DNA of 64,000 nucleotides, from contig OZ018408.1 of the NCBI GenBank assembly GCA_963969595.1, positions 16,055,823 through 16,119,822 on the forward strand. The letters run 5' to 3'. The position numbers and the translations under genes are program-made. Below the pieces are notes generated by a model. It had not been told where the DNA came from. It ran no database searches and was given only the letters and a program-made list of their open reading frames with translations. Source of the stretch: Neckera pumila (taxonomy: Eukaryota; Streptophyta; Bryopsida; Hypnales; Neckeraceae). Within the stretch, counting starts at the first letter, position 1. Each line of letters begins with the position of its first letter. Below, one piece after another: positions 45,035 through 57,290 of this stretch.

Positions 45035-46592
45035 ATGGACAGGCACAATAATTTACTAACCAACCCTGAAGACATCGCCAACAAAATACACATTCAACAA
45101 TCTAATAGTAATAGACCCACAACCCCAATATGCCATTACTTACCAAAACACCCACCACATTGTATGTGTGGAGTAAGACAATACTCATGGCATGATTTTA
45201 GATGGTTTCATCATAGACAAAAGAGGGACCCCCGAAACCCCTCTACACAACTACCTCAATAAAGAAACACATGACATTTGCCTAAAAAACTTAGCCAATA
45301 ATGAAACACTGGGGCTAGACTTAATCCCTAATGTTATCCCAAAAAATATGCCCGAACGTTTTCGTAACCTACTTTCCTATTTTTCAAATAGTGTTACATA
45401 TAAAACAAATCCTTGTATCCTGGAAAATTAGTTTTACTACATTACTTTAAAAAGAGATCCTTCTCAATTATCAAACCATAGACCTATTGCACTTACAAAT
45501 ACTATCTATAAACTTTTTACTAATACTATAACTTTAATCCTTTCCAAATACGGCGAAAAACATCAAATCCTCCATGATAGCCAAGAAGGATTCAGAGTAT
45601 AAAGAAGTACATCACAATAGCTACAACTCCTCATAGCAGCTCTGGAAGATGCCCAATTTACAAACCAAGACATTTATATACTATATATAGACTTTAAAAT
45701 GCATAGACCATGCAAGGCTCCTTGCCATAATGTTAGATTTGGATATCCTAAAGATGTAGTAGCACTAATAGGAAATATCTATTCACAATCCACAACGATA
45801 TTTATAAGCAACCAATTTGGTTGTACTAAACCAATACCAATAGAAAGAGGTTCTATTCAAGGGGACATACTAAGCCCCTGTCTTTTTCTTTATTTTCTAG
45901 AACCACTACTGAGATGGCTTCCAAAAGGTAATAATGGTTATACATTTGGTACATCCAAAATAAATGTAAGCTCTACAGCATACGCAGATGACCTAGTAGC
46001 TACATCAAATAAATTCAAATCACTTCAAAACCAACTTAACAAACTAGATAACTTTTGCGAATGGTCTGGAATGGAATTAGACGTATCAAAATGTGCAGTT
46101 ACAAGATGCCCAAATAAATCAAAAACAAAACCTGACAACTTGAAGACCCAAATACAAGCCATGAATATTAGCTATAGAAATCAACCAATACTAATTTTAT
46201 ACCAAAATGAACCTTATACATATTTAGGTATACAACTAGTACCATCATTAAAATGGAACTTGCAAACCCATATCACCACTAAAAAAGTAACAGACCAATG
46301 TGCACAGCTTACAAATTGTCCAGCCACAATAAAACAAAAAATCAACATGGTTGACACCGTAATCAGAGCTGGCATAGCCTATACCTTTTTTGCACTTCCA
46401 TACTCTTTACCAACAATTAAAAAACTAGATATAAAGATCATTGGTATTCAAAAACAAATATGTGAATTACCAAAATGCATTTCAAACGTAATAGCACAAC
46501 TCCCACACGAATTATTTGGCCTAGAAGCCTTCTCTATTTCAAAAATGCATATCTATGTTGCATCAGTGAGCAACTTGAATTGCCCTAAATGA
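45035..46592 (+). pseudogene. LINE reverse transcriptase region
   Basis: Fragments in order: GLDLIPNVIPKNMPERF (45310-45360), SNHRPIALTNTIYKLF, DSQEGFRV, YILYIDFKMH (motif A region, with the usual following residues deleted), then a 297-codon frame 45699-46592 with RGSIQGDILSPCLFLYFLEP, the catalytic YADD at 45981-45992, GMELDVSKCAVTRC and YTYLGIQL. This is the fingers, palm and thumb of a non-LTR reverse transcriptase. The frame 45699-46592 is intact, but upstream parts contain stops at 45429, 45599 and others. Confidence 0.85.
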
Positions 46593-47581
46593 TCCAAAAA
46601 GACTAGAAATAATATATAAAAAAATACTCTAGTAGACTGATTCATATGGGGTAATATGCTAGTACTCTAGTTTTAAAGAGACTGGTTCATATGGGTAATA
46701 TACTATCTTAAAATGATACATAAACTCTTACTACACAACATATACAAAATAAAACACATTACACTCCCTAATGGCACAAATCACATGTCACCGGAAGAAT
46801 TCAAAATATACTAAAAACCCCAACTAAAATGGAAATAAATGCTTTGAACATAGCAGAACAACTTTTTTGCTACTTAAAATATACTCTTGAATGTTCAAAC
46901 CCTTGCCAAAGACATCCACTACCAAGAACTTTCAAAGCACAATATATATTAGACAACCAAGATCTAAATCCAGTAACCTTAGAAAACCAGCTACACCTAG
47001 AACCACCACAACTACCACAACAACCATATTCACCTATACACATCCATATTAACTCAAATACACTTCCTATACATACTATAATAAACCATCTAACCAAAAA
47101 AACAAAAGACAAATATGAAATTTAAAAAAATAATAATATATATCTATATAAATGAACACTTCAAGATAACACAACCTATACTAAATGGATGCCACAAAGA
47201 GATCTTTTCCGTTTAATCAATCAACAGTGATAGCACACAACATCATTTTATTAACACAATACTACACAAAATAACAACACAAATACTACAATAATACCAT
47301 TACGGAAAACTTTAACCATGAATAGTCTAGAGATATACGATTCACTCCACCTCCAACAATAATTCCACTTACATCTATCTCCACTACTGAATGCAACCCA
47401 GAAAAAGACATACTAACAAATATACACACCATAATAACACAAAATGAACAAATACACCTATACTTAGACACTGGTCAATACCTCATTAAGTCTATCTCAA
47501 CTACCAGATTAAAATGGCTATGGAAACAATATCACACTGCTATATACAACACAAATGGCCTAGTACCACCTACACAATCAT

Positions 47582-48990
47582 TTGAAACCAAAATCATATG
47601 GCTCTATCAAAAATACAAATATAAAAATCTCAGATAAAAAATCCAATAAAAATCCAATCAAGACATTACAACACACTTTCCCACAAAATATCCTAGATTC
47701 CATAATAACAACATTCAAAATATATCATTCATACTTCTCCTCACCAATTACCTGCTCCACACAAATCATGGAATTTTACTCTCAATTTGAAAGAGACAAA
47801 ATATTTGGCTCGCTGGGCAAAGCCTTCAAACACAAATGGAAAGGTATTGGTTTTGCACACCCTCATAATGAGGAAACAACCCAACAAGCATTACATTGTG
47901 CAAGATTAGCGGCCAAAAATGATCAAAACTCCATAACTATACTAGTCATCCCAGATATAAATTGGTACCAAAAACTTTCTCCATATACTAGACCATTTGA
48001 TGATATACACATTATTGTCCATTTTGCTGTAGACACTATTACATATGAAGAACCAACAATTCCCCTTGAACTAAATAAAAGACCACATACTGAACCCCTT
48101 GCCATACACATTCTTTGTACACACCACCAAAAGCATAATATCGGACCACCCAACCAGATAAATTCTCTGACATCTATCCTCCAAAATATGCAAATACCAC
48201 AATAGCACATACCGATTGCTCCTCCCATACCTAGTAATGTAGCTGTAAACAAAAATACCAATTGGAATAATCTCACATATAAAACCAACCACAACACAAT
48301 AATTGAATATACATATACCACCATTACCAGCATACACAACTAATCTCCAACTAAAATTCCCATCGCAATATACCTATTACATTGATGGATCATTTATACC
48401 ATCTAAACAACATTCAAATGGCCACTGGATACAAGAGAAAGTGGGATATGGCATATATAATCCTTCCAAAGAAGAAATCTAGATCTCTAAAAGACTACCA
48501 GGTCTACAAACTTGTTTTAGAGCCAAGCTAATGGCCATATATAAATTACTATGTAAAATCACTATAAAATATCCAAATGAACCAATACACATATTTACTA
48601 ACTACCTAAACTGTCTATATGTAATTAATACACAATTAAAGCACCCTACTATGCACTGCAACCATACAAATAAAACCATATTAGAATCTATGGTAGTAAT
48701 GCTTCAAAGCCGAATAGAAATCACAACGATTTCTAAAATTAAAGCCCATATTACTATTGTAGGTAATGAACACGAAGACAAATTTGCTAAAAACGGTACA
48801 ACAAAAGAATATAGATTTGCCTCAAAACCATATGAATATACACACACTATGCCATTTTATTACCAAAAAGACAAATGGCGAGGCCCAGCATATCGACCTG
48901 ACAAAGGCCCGATTAGATGCCTCCAAACATACATCAACAAACAAGATCATGATAAAAAAACTACAAATATTGGCACAAAGATTTTCTAAC
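47582..48990 (+). pseudogene. LINE RNase H region
   Basis: From about 48367 one frame reads YIDGSFIPSKQHSNG and VGYGIYNPSKEE, the first strands with the catalytic Asp of RNase HI. After a TAG, 48531-48989 gives ACFRAKLMA-like sequence (Glu position altered to Lys or lost), IFTNYLNCLYV, and HITIVGNEHEDKFAKN with the final His and acidic residue. The preceding 47582-48205 frame (207 codons) is the linker between RT and RNase H. It would remove the RNA strand during reverse transcription. Confidence 0.65.
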
Positions 48991-49756
48991 ATTAGCAAAT
49001 GGACATTCAATCCTGATGTAGATAATGACCTCTCCACGGACCTCTCTAATGAATTCTGGTCTAACCCTGAAATAACAAATGCACAAAAAACAACCTTGTT
49101 AAAATTCCACATAGGCCAATATATGGGAAATGCTAGAAAACAACTATTTTTCGGGATACAAAGATTTCCATCAATCACATGTTCTATATGTAGATCACAA
49201 GATATAGACACATGGCTCTATGTACTTCTAAAATGCAATCACCAACATACCCACGCTCTCAGAATCAAAAAGCATAACAAAGCAATATGGAAACTACGAA
49301 AGCTAATTATCTTGTGGATTGTTGTTGAATGTATATGCATTCATTAAGGTATAGAATCTAGTTTTTTGGTCGGATAAAATATTGTCCCCTCATGGCTCTT
49401 ACCTTGCTCTTGCGAAAGACAAAGATGTCACTGCAATGCTAGATTTAAATCGGACATCCTTTGTGTTAAAGGACTCCCCTACCAAAATAATCCACCAACT
49501 AATTAACCCAGACAACAATATTACTATACAATTCATAGAACTCACATACACTAATGATAGATTCTTGCAAATAATAATAGATAACAAAACTCAAAAATAC
49601 CAACCACTAATCAATAACATCCTGGCCCAAGGATGGAATGTTGACCCACTTATTGTTATCACAGCAAGAGCTAGAGGAACAACACATACTCCATCCATGA
49701 AACTTCTTGAAAACAAACTCAACCTACCCAAAGCCGCTTTGAAACATACTTTTTAA
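48990..49756 (+). pseudogene. LINE C-terminal zinc region and tail
   Basis: The frame 48766-49347 continues with FHIGQYMGNARKQLFFGI and CSICRSQDIDTWLYVLLKCNH, a C-x2-C ... C-x-H pattern common after the RNase H or RT of LINEs. A further 124-codon frame (49382-49756) with SPHGSYLALAKDKDV and PLIVITARARGTTHTPSMKL follows, possibly the true C-terminal tail after a frameshift. Confidence 0.55.
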
Positions 49757-49859
49757 ACAATCAACACCATTGCTGTACAATATGCTGGATCAATCATCTT
49801 ATATAAGAGAAAAATAGAAAACAACCAACCACTCCCAATTGAATAAGAAATTGTTTTAA

Positions 49860-50776
49860 CCTCTAAAGTACCAAAGTCCCCTCGGGGGACACTTGGGATT
49901 TCAGGCAGGCTCGTACAACTTGAAATTTTGACTTGATTTTTTTAATTTCTTTTTGAAAATAGGAAACCACGTTAACTTTTTAAAAATATAATTTTTTTTC
50001 CAATTGGTGCCTGGGAGCAAAAGTTTTGCCACTTGAAGTCAAAAAAGCAATTTGCTAGGCAGAAAAAAAAAACTTATAAAACTTTTTAAAAAATCATTTT
50101 TTTTCTCAAAGATCATGTTTTTGTCTACATTTGAAGCTTTGATTCATTGTATTTGGACTCAAAATGAGAAAGTTATGGACAATCTTGTTTTTCGGGCAAT
50201 CTAAGCATCTTAAAAAAAAATAACTTATAGAATTCATTTTTGAATGCAATTTTCAATTTTTTTCAATTTTTTTTTTTTTGAAAAGGTTAAGTTTGTTTGC
50301 TAGAACAATCCCATTGTTGAAATTATGGTGTTTTAATTCAACCTATGAGCTATTAACGATTTAGTGTTTTGTTCAATTTTGGACCTACTTCTACTTAACA
50401 ATTTTTTTATATGTGAAAATCACGTTTTGACATTCTGAAATTTTTTTCCCCAACTCTCAACTCAAATGTTCAACACAAAATTTTTTAAATTAATGGTGTG
50501 TAGTGCAAAAACAATCCACAAATAGCCGTCAAAGTCATCTGAAATTGCAAGCCACAGTTCAAAAAAACTTCTTTTTCCAACTTCAAATGCTAATATCTTC
50601 CAATCTATACAGTCAAACTTCATGAAATTTTTACCACATGATCTAAGACAAGTGAAGTACAAGATCCTATGGTTAGATTCTTAAAAATAAGTTTTTTTTG
50701 GTTGAGAGAGTGATCGCAACAAAATTGACAGCTTTTGGTGGTTTTGGAGTCAGAAATTCCCTTGGTATTTTAGAGG
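49860..50776. mobile_element. piggyBac-like TTAA MITE (917 bp)
   Basis: Starts CTCTAAAGTACCAAAGTCCC and ends GGTATTTTAGAG after allowing the outermost C/G as shared with the flank; TTAA at 49856-49859 and 50777-50780. The inner sequence has AAAGTTATGGACAATCTTG and CAAGATCCTATGGTTAG as in other copies. It lies just beyond the LINE 3' end. Confidence 0.85.
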
Positions 50777-50780
50777 TTAA

Positions 50781-52176
50781 CACCCCTCTCCATTGCACCT
50801 ATAATGCACACCCACTTAATTATTAATCTTGGTTACTTAAAATTCTGGTTAATGGTAACTAAAGTGTCTATTCTCAAAAGGAAAGAGTAGTTTTGCATCA
50901 ATGGCCTTTGATCCATTGGACATTGGCTCATTGTCAATTCAAACAGACACTTTATTCACGCTGGCCTTCTTTGAAGACCGGAGTTTTTATCTATCTATCT
51001 AACTGTAATACTCAAAGTATCATATGAAAGTCACATGACAATAACATCCTCCGAGTGTCATATGAAGTTTTAATAATATGAAAGTTGCATCTAGTGCAGC
51101 ATGGGCCTCCACAGTCCACACTCCACACACACTAATGTCATATGAAAGTCACATGACAATGACAAGGGTTCTTTTTTCGAGATGTAGGGTACAATATTTC
51201 ATCATCCACAGTCATTTTGGATTGGCTTCACTGCCGGCAGGCAAGGACAGCGTGCACAATTTTTATTTTTATTTTTTGGCACACGTTGAAACTTATCATG
51301 CAAGTGGACTGCAGACTCCTCAGTCCTCACTTGCAGAGGTCTCACCGTCTACGACTCTAAGTTAGGTCTAGACGGGCCATAGCCGCCATAGCCGGCGTCC
51401 CGGCGACCGACAGGCAACGGAAGTAAAATATCATTGTGTGCAATAGCAACAGGCAGGAAACTCACAGCCTCTGAAGTGACTCACGCAGGGCCAGCTGTAC
51501 TGTACAACGGTGCAGTTCTGAAACGAAACCGCACAATTCATGTGGAGAAGGATGAAAATAATAGTAACTTATTTACACACTAATTAACAACCAATTCGTC
51601 ATGCAAACAAATACTCCGTAACAACTAAATAGTCCATGCTGCCTGGTGGGCCGATCGATCCGCACCCACGTTTGCGCTTCTTGGGATCGGAGGGCGATGC
51701 AGAACCCACGTATGACTGCTTCCTTCTATCCTTTCGATTGTCGTTCCTTTCTTATATAGTAGGGGAACTGTGGAGATTCGTTGACCGGAATACTGTTGCC
51801 CCCGACTGACCCTAGAAAGCGTTACGGTAGACCTATCCTTAATATTTCAATGCAATCAGAGAGAAGGAGCAAGGAAAAGCACTTCACTTTGTGCAACAAA
51901 TGTCCTCCAGAAGCCACTCACTCTGCCAGTGCTCCGTCAGTGATCGATCCCCGTGACGAAGCTTAGATTGAAATGTTCTCTCTGGATTGAAAAAAACGAT
52001 TGTATGTGTGCATCTGCCAGGATTTGATAATTGCAGTCTTGCTTTCACGATAGAAGTAGCACAATTGCAATTCTGCGATCGTCATAGCCATGTCTAGTTA
52101 AGCTAGCGTAGTGCTTGTGTAGAACTTTTTGCCCACTTCGATCTCTTCCTTGAATTGGCGTTGGTGTTAATTCACG
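50781..52176. other. Intergenic, upstream of a possible small gene
   Basis: At 51018-51160 there are two copies of a short unit with GTCATATGAAAGTCACATGACAAT-like sequence (first 20 bases shared). Local GC rises from about 51300. A TATA-like CTTATATAGTAGG at about 51754-51766 lies some 410 bases upstream of the ATG at 52177. Nothing else recognised. Confidence 0.4.
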
Positions 52177-52410
52177 ATGGACATGTTGGCGTTGTTCCCG
52201 CTCGAGTTTCTGGCTAGACACCCAGCGAGAAAGCCCCTGCGGGGGGTGTTGCCAGGGAAGGACGGCACGATGGGAACGAAGCACTGTTATCCTGCCAAGG
52301 CCGGCTTGCTCGAGGAAGACGAGGGCGTGAAGAAGGCGACGGCGGCTGCTGTTGCTGCTGCAGGACTGGCGGTCTCTAAGACCAGGAAGGGCCGTGTGGA
52401 GAGAAGTTAA
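52177..52410 (+). CDS. Small hypothetical protein, 77 aa
   Basis: ATG at 52177 (CACGATGG) to TAA at 52408-52410 in a locally GC-rich segment, unlike the AT-rich surroundings. The N-terminus MDMLALFPLEFLARHPARKP has a short hydrophobic then Arg/Pro-rich stretch that could suggest organelle targeting. The middle is acidic (EEDEGVKK), followed by an Ala-rich run and a basic C-terminus (KTRKGRVERS). A TATA-like box lies about 410 bp upstream, leaving room for a 5' UTR. I recognise no domain. A real small gene is plausible from composition alone. Confidence 0.35.
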   Translation: MDMLALFPLEFLARHPARKPLRGVLPGKDGTMGTKHCYPAKAGLLEEDEGVKKATAAAVAAAGLAVSKTRKGRVERS

Positions 52411-54212
52411 ACTAGATTTCCCACAGAGATTTCCAAAGTCCGTTGAGCGGGCCGGGCACTTGTATTATTTTCCTTTCTGAATCACTCTGTAATTTCTAGA
52501 CTTTTGAAAGTCGCACAGTGTAATATCTAGATCTGAACGTGGCTACACAACACTTGCAAGCTCTTTTGTTGGAGGTTTGGGCTATGGCGGAGATGCGGTG
52601 TTGCAACTTCACACTACTGCGACTGTACATCATTTTAAGGTACTGTGGCTCGAATTCTACCATCACTTGAATTCAAAATTTTGCTAATCAGTTTGTAGTT
52701 CATTTGGTTGTATAGTTTGACAATCTTTGTACAGTAGGAAGTGAGAACCCTTTGAAGCTGTGGAAACTTGAAACCTTGGCATCGGCTTCTAGAAATTTTA
52801 AAGAATGATTGTCTAATTGAGGTTCTGTCGCCCCTTGCTACTACTTATGTAGCATTTCTTGCACTGGAAGTAGAGGATGGAATCATTTTCAGCATTTTAT
52901 CAAGTCAGATACTGTGTCGACGTGGATGTGAGATGATCTTTGTATTGACAAAGGGAAGGCATGGGCTGCAGGTCTGATGGTGTCTCTGACAACGTATAAT
53001 ATGGCAACGTGCTCTACTGCTCTCCATGCGCTCCTCTACTGTACTGTACAGTACATCACGGAGTCCTAGTTCAGCGTCATTTTGATAGATCGTAACAAGG
53101 TACCGGCAAAGTATCAAAGTTAATGGTTTGTAAATACACTTTTTTACGTTTGAGACTCTACATTAAATCAGTCCTGAGGCGGTAATTAAAGTATCTGCTC
53201 CTTTTTTTGAGCTCCTCTGCTAAACTTGAACATGGTGTACAACTGTACATATAATGTAAACATGGGTTTTTTGCGAGGGTTATGATATTGCTCTTGAGGT
53301 AACCGTATTGACAACGGATCAGGGTACAGTACTTCCCTCTCTCAATTGTCTTCATTTTATCTTCTGATGCCATTGCCAATTCAGTGCTGAGCTGGCGGTA
53401 TGGCTATGAGCATGACTGTGATGGTTGGAAAACTACGCTGAGAATGCCTAAGCTTTTGTTGATTAGCTTTGGAGGCACTTGCCTAAGCTTTGGAAGCACT
53501 TGTTGATTAGGTTATTGATATTAAATGGTCCAAGCATGTCCTGCCATGACTATTGGTCCATCACTCTACCATCTAGAATACAAAAGTGCATTCAAAAGTG
53601 CATTCAAAGTGCAGACATTTACCTCAAAAAACTGTATCGAACTTGTTGGAGGATAAAAAGTCTCAAATGAATGACTTTTAGGATTCTTGTAGAGACAAAG
53701 AATATACCTATTCATTAATCACTTGTGAGGACCCAAAAAATCCTTTGATGACTTCACCTAAGTTTGTAGGATGGAATGTGGGCCCTAGAGAATTACCTAC
53801 AAATCATATATCGTATTGAAAATTGGATCTACTATAAAGATTAATTTTTTCACCCTAATAGTCTAAGTTATCTCCAAAACATTGCTCTATTAACGACAAA
53901 GAACATAACATTGGAAGCAGTAGAATGAGATTGTCAAGCAATCGAATGATCAACGCATGCCACACAAGCTGAACTTGACAAGCAGAGCTACAATCTAAAA
54001 ACTCATACTCGTTTGGAACCACATGAATTCCCAACCTAAGAATCCCCAAACCTACACTTCCAAACAGTAAGAAGCTCAAAATCACGAATTCATCTTTTAT
54101 TTCAATCAACACAATTCCGTCTCCAAAGCAATTCAAGTCTTTTGGTGACCATTGCCAAAAAATACTGGAGATCTCTCCCTCCATCGACAGGAGCTCTTTG
54201 AGCTACAAATTC
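52411..54212. other. Intergenic, no recognisable gene
   Basis: Mixed composition with no coding frame I can support. A minus-strand frame at 54184-53855 continues just past the exon-like segment at 54213-54398 but has no recognisable domain. Confidence 0.4.
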
Positions 54213-54460
54213 TCAAGGCAAGAAGAATTGAGAAACATTGACAGTTTCATATATGTGCAAATGAAAGTAACTTAGATCAATCTTGCGCAGGAATGAGAAA
54301 ATCTTCTTCTTTGTTGCAGCTTTCAGCTCATCATTTGGAACTACTACCTTCAAGACCGAGTTGGAAACAAACTGATCCCACACTGAATCAGAGTTCAACG
54401 TATCTCAAAACCCTAGGCAGACAAGACGTCCCCCTGCGTTCTCCATAATCTGCCGAAGTT
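54213..54460 (-). pseudogene. Exon-like segment, duplicated at 56475-56890
   Basis: The minus strand reads NSDSVWDQFVSN, VLKVVVPNDELKAATKKK, then FSFLRKIDLSYFHLH before a stop. A diverged copy with indels lies at 56475-56553 and continues, after the MITE at 56554-56837, at 56838-56890. Function unknown. It lies just beyond the last NAA15 exon fragment, but does not resemble NAA15. Confidence 0.35.
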
Positions 54461-54598
54461 GAAAATAAACAAACGTAATGAGAATGAACAATTCATGAAT
54501 GTTAAAGTCGATTAGCTGGGACATATATGATACGTTAATACAATTCCGCTGTATCAGAAGATCAAAAATCCCAGTTCGCCAGAAGAGAAGTCCATTAC

Positions 54599-55655
54599 CT
54601 TATACAGTAGCATTTCACTGTGCTCATAGTCCTCACTTTCTGGGGGGAAATCCTCTTCCAAGGTCCCTTCATAAGCATCCAAAATGTTTGCAGCCATCCC
54701 AGGTCTAATGTGTAACATTAACCAATTGATTGTTACAAGTTATAAACTTGATTTTGCCCGGCGCTACTTCATACAAAGAATAACTCATCACAAAAATTCG
54801 GATACCATAAATGACTAAAAAGTTTACATATTAATAATTGTAGAGGCATTACTCATTATTTATGTGATGAGCAATAGCAAAGGAGATCCAATTAGTGCGA
54901 TGGCTGGGCTTCAATGTTAACAGTTGTCTCTTGGTCTCAACAAACCCAAGTAACTCCCACATTTGCGCTTGTAAATTGCAAGATCCCATTCCTTACACAT
55001 CAAGGTCACCAACTATGTAGAGAATAAGAAGATTACACTCAAGCTCAATTTATTTCTGCCCATTAAGAAGAAATTCAAAAGCCAATGATACAGCGCAATA
55101 CAACATACCTGAAGCAGTGACAGACCCCTAAGGATCTGAATATTCTCTGAATCGATTCGAAGAGCACCAAATAGGATTTGATGGCCTCCCGGCCAAAAGT
55201 CCATAGACATGCCAACACACATGACTCTTCAGATCATTCGGCATAAACACAAAAGCCTTGAAATAAACATTCAGTTGATTGAATAAAATGATTGGAAGGA
55301 CGGAATTGAGCTGAACGTCAAGAATTCATATGGAATTTAAGAGGAAAGCTATCCAAACTTCAGATCAGACCTACCTTTGGACAAGCTCATAAGCTTTTAT
55401 TTTCCTGTCCATGCAATTGAGAGTCAAACCCTTCATCGCAAGGGTTTCTGCTTACAACACATGCTCAAATTATGAGCACTCAAACTTGAATATAGCTGAA
55501 GCAGTACAAAACCTAAAATCTCAAGCACAACCTGTAAATACAAATACAAGCTTCTCGAGTTTCCAAGATATTTTTATATCATACAAGGTTACCTCCATGC
55601 TCAGGAAATTTTTGAAGAATTTGATCAGAGCCCTTTCTTGTACAGCTTTGTTTAC
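54599..55655 (-). pseudogene. NAA15: NAA15 (NatA auxiliary subunit) N-terminal fragment, five exons
   Basis: NAA15 anchors the NatA N-terminal acetyltransferase to the ribosome through TPR repeats. Exons: about 55655-55593 (DQILQKFPEHG), 55447-55375 (ETLAMKGLTLNCMDRKIKAY), 55256-55109 (NDLKSHVCWHVYGLL, then ALRIDSENIQILRGLSLLQ in another frame), 54968-54853 (GFVETKRQLLTLKPSHRTNW, FAIAHHIN) and 54704-54599 (NILDAYEGTLEEDFPPESE, HSEMLLYK). Junctions 1-2 and 4-5 join in phase at gt-ag sites, so this is a genomic, not a retro, copy. The third exon has a deletion and frameshift, the first has small deletions and stops, and everything after residue about 200 of the roughly 900-residue protein is missing. 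A pseudogene fragment. Confidence 0.8.
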
Positions 55656-55728
55656 AGGATTTCTGAGCTCATCGCACAAAAGAGAAATACTTCATCAATT
55701 GCACAATGATGCAACACTTCAAACGTGA

Positions 55729-56058
55729 CTACCAGAATTCCAAAAAAATTACCATACAGTAATGCGTCGAAATACACTTCCTTGTATCCAAAATGTATTC
55801 GCCAGTGACAAACCATCTACCCATTATTAGATTAATAATGGGTAGATTATTCTTAAACCTTAATTCTTCCACTTCCGGCGTTTGGGGGGCAAAACAATAA
55901 AACTTCACAGCTTCTCCAGATACTTGTGATTGAGAAAAGAATGCGAAGGTGTTAAGAAACTCGGACCAACAATGGGCATCCGCTACCACATCAAGTTTCG
56001 ACTTAAAATTTAAAACAATGCCAAGATTAGATGAGTGCTTCAAGGCTCAGAAAACTAT
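55729..56058 (-). pseudogene. Orphan exon-like segment of unknown family
   Basis: The minus strand is open with a protein-like start: HSSNLGIVLNFKSKLDVVAD, HCWSEFLNTFAFFSQSQV, VKFYCFAPQTPEVEELRFK. After residue about 68 the frame runs into a perfect hairpin (55817-55845) and then noise. I do not recognise the family. It lies upstream of the NAA15 fragment on the same strand and may be part of another captured or duplicated gene piece. Confidence 0.35.
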
Positions 56059-56553
56059 TATCACTCGACTTGGTATTCCAGTATCTTGAGATTTGACTCA
56101 GCAAAGAGACATCCTTGGTAACAGATCTCGTTTCCATTGTTAAAAAACGTGGTAGTCGGCACACAGGAATCCCCGATAAAACGTAAATTAGGTCAAATTA
56201 TTGGTATCACGATGTCAGACTACAAACCCTATCCAAACTTTCCAAACTCAAGGTCGTGCTCTAAATGTGCTATCCAATGTCGGAACATGGCATTTCAATC
56301 CACACTGCAAACCAGCCCTCACACTTCCCTCCTTCACTAATTGCTAGTACATAAATCACAGTAGTAACAATCCAATTAAGCTTCAAAACAGAAACAATTC
56401 CCCTTACAGCTGCTGAAAGTCATAACCTGCGACAATTGACAAAATTCTAAACCTCTTCTTCTTCGTTGCAGCTTTCAGCTCGTCATTTGATACTACCACC
56501 TTCAAGGCAGATATGGGAGAAACTGATCCTACACTGAATCAGAGTTCAACGTA

Positions 56554-56837
56554 AGGGAGTCTGCTCTTAAACCGACCATGTAAGAGCTGATTGCCTTTTC
56601 GGGAAGCTAAACTCTTTGAAACAATATTCAGTAAATTTTGTACTAAGTTCTAATCCAAGTCGTTTCATATTTTTTGGACCTTTGTGGAAGTAGTTACAAA
56701 TTTTTGAAGTTGAAATGCAGTGGTCACTAAAACCAACTACCTCCTAAAATGTACACTGCTAGTACATCGAAAAAAGCAAAACGTATCTCTATGTCATGAT
56801 CGCTTTTAGAGCCTGCTTGCTTTTAGAGTAGATTACC
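56554..56837. mobile_element. Tc1/mariner-like MITE, 284 bp, TA target
   Basis: Ends are AGGGAGTCTGCTCTTAAA and, inverted from the right, GGTAATCTACTCTAAAA, flanked by TA (56552-56553, 56838-56839). The empty site is visible in the paralogous segment near 54413-54420, which reads straight through GTTCAACGTATCTCAAAACC. Inner sequence is shared with 60370-60930. Confidence 0.75.
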
Positions 56838-56890
56838 TATCTCAAAACCCAAGGTGTCTCCTAGAGTTCTCCATAACTTGCTAAAGTTCC

Positions 56891-57290
56891 CTTCAAGGAA
56901 GCGTAAGCTCCTGAAAGGGCCCATAAAAAATAAAAATAAATTTTTTTTTTAAAAATTTTTTTTTTTAGAGGTTGCTTGAGTATATTTTACTAAAAGGAAA
57001 AAGTGCCTACTACAACTAGCAATTGTAGCCTTCTCTATTTGCACCAAATCTTGCTTCACTATTTTGTACTCTGTATCATTGTTTTACATCATTAGTACAT
57101 TGTTTTCACCGTAAAAATGAAGTGTTAAATATTGTTTTAGTTGCAAAGCAATTGTAGAATGAAGTGTAGGATTATGAGAGTTATAACAGAGTTCAAAATT
57201 GAGAATGAATGTGAGCTATTCTCCATCCAATATTCATCATAGTTGTTGACTTGGACAAGTCTACACTTTGAAGAATCTTCAATCACAAAA
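56891..57290. other. Intergenic with A/T homopolymer runs
   Basis: AT-rich; poly-T and poly-A runs near 56930-56970. No gene seen. Confidence 0.4.

Larger units (their letters stand above)
41280..49855 (+). mobile_element. Decayed LINE retrotransposon with RNase H
   Basis: In order on the plus strand: an ORF1-like gag (41447-42079), an apurinic-type endonuclease (about 42992-43800), a reverse transcriptase (about 45035-46592), an RNase H (about 48367-48830) and a CCHC-type zinc motif region (about 49000-49350). Many stops and frameshifts, and a TTAA MITE (44273-44849) between endonuclease and reverse transcriptase. The outer limits are approximate: no target duplication or tail identified. 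The clade is uncertain; RNase H after the RT excludes simple RTE and some L1 groups. Confidence 0.8.

Noticed and set aside
53091..53106. GATCGTAACAAGGTA, similar to the conserved 3' end of small-subunit rRNA
   Set aside because: The match is only about 14 bases with no rRNA sequence on either side.
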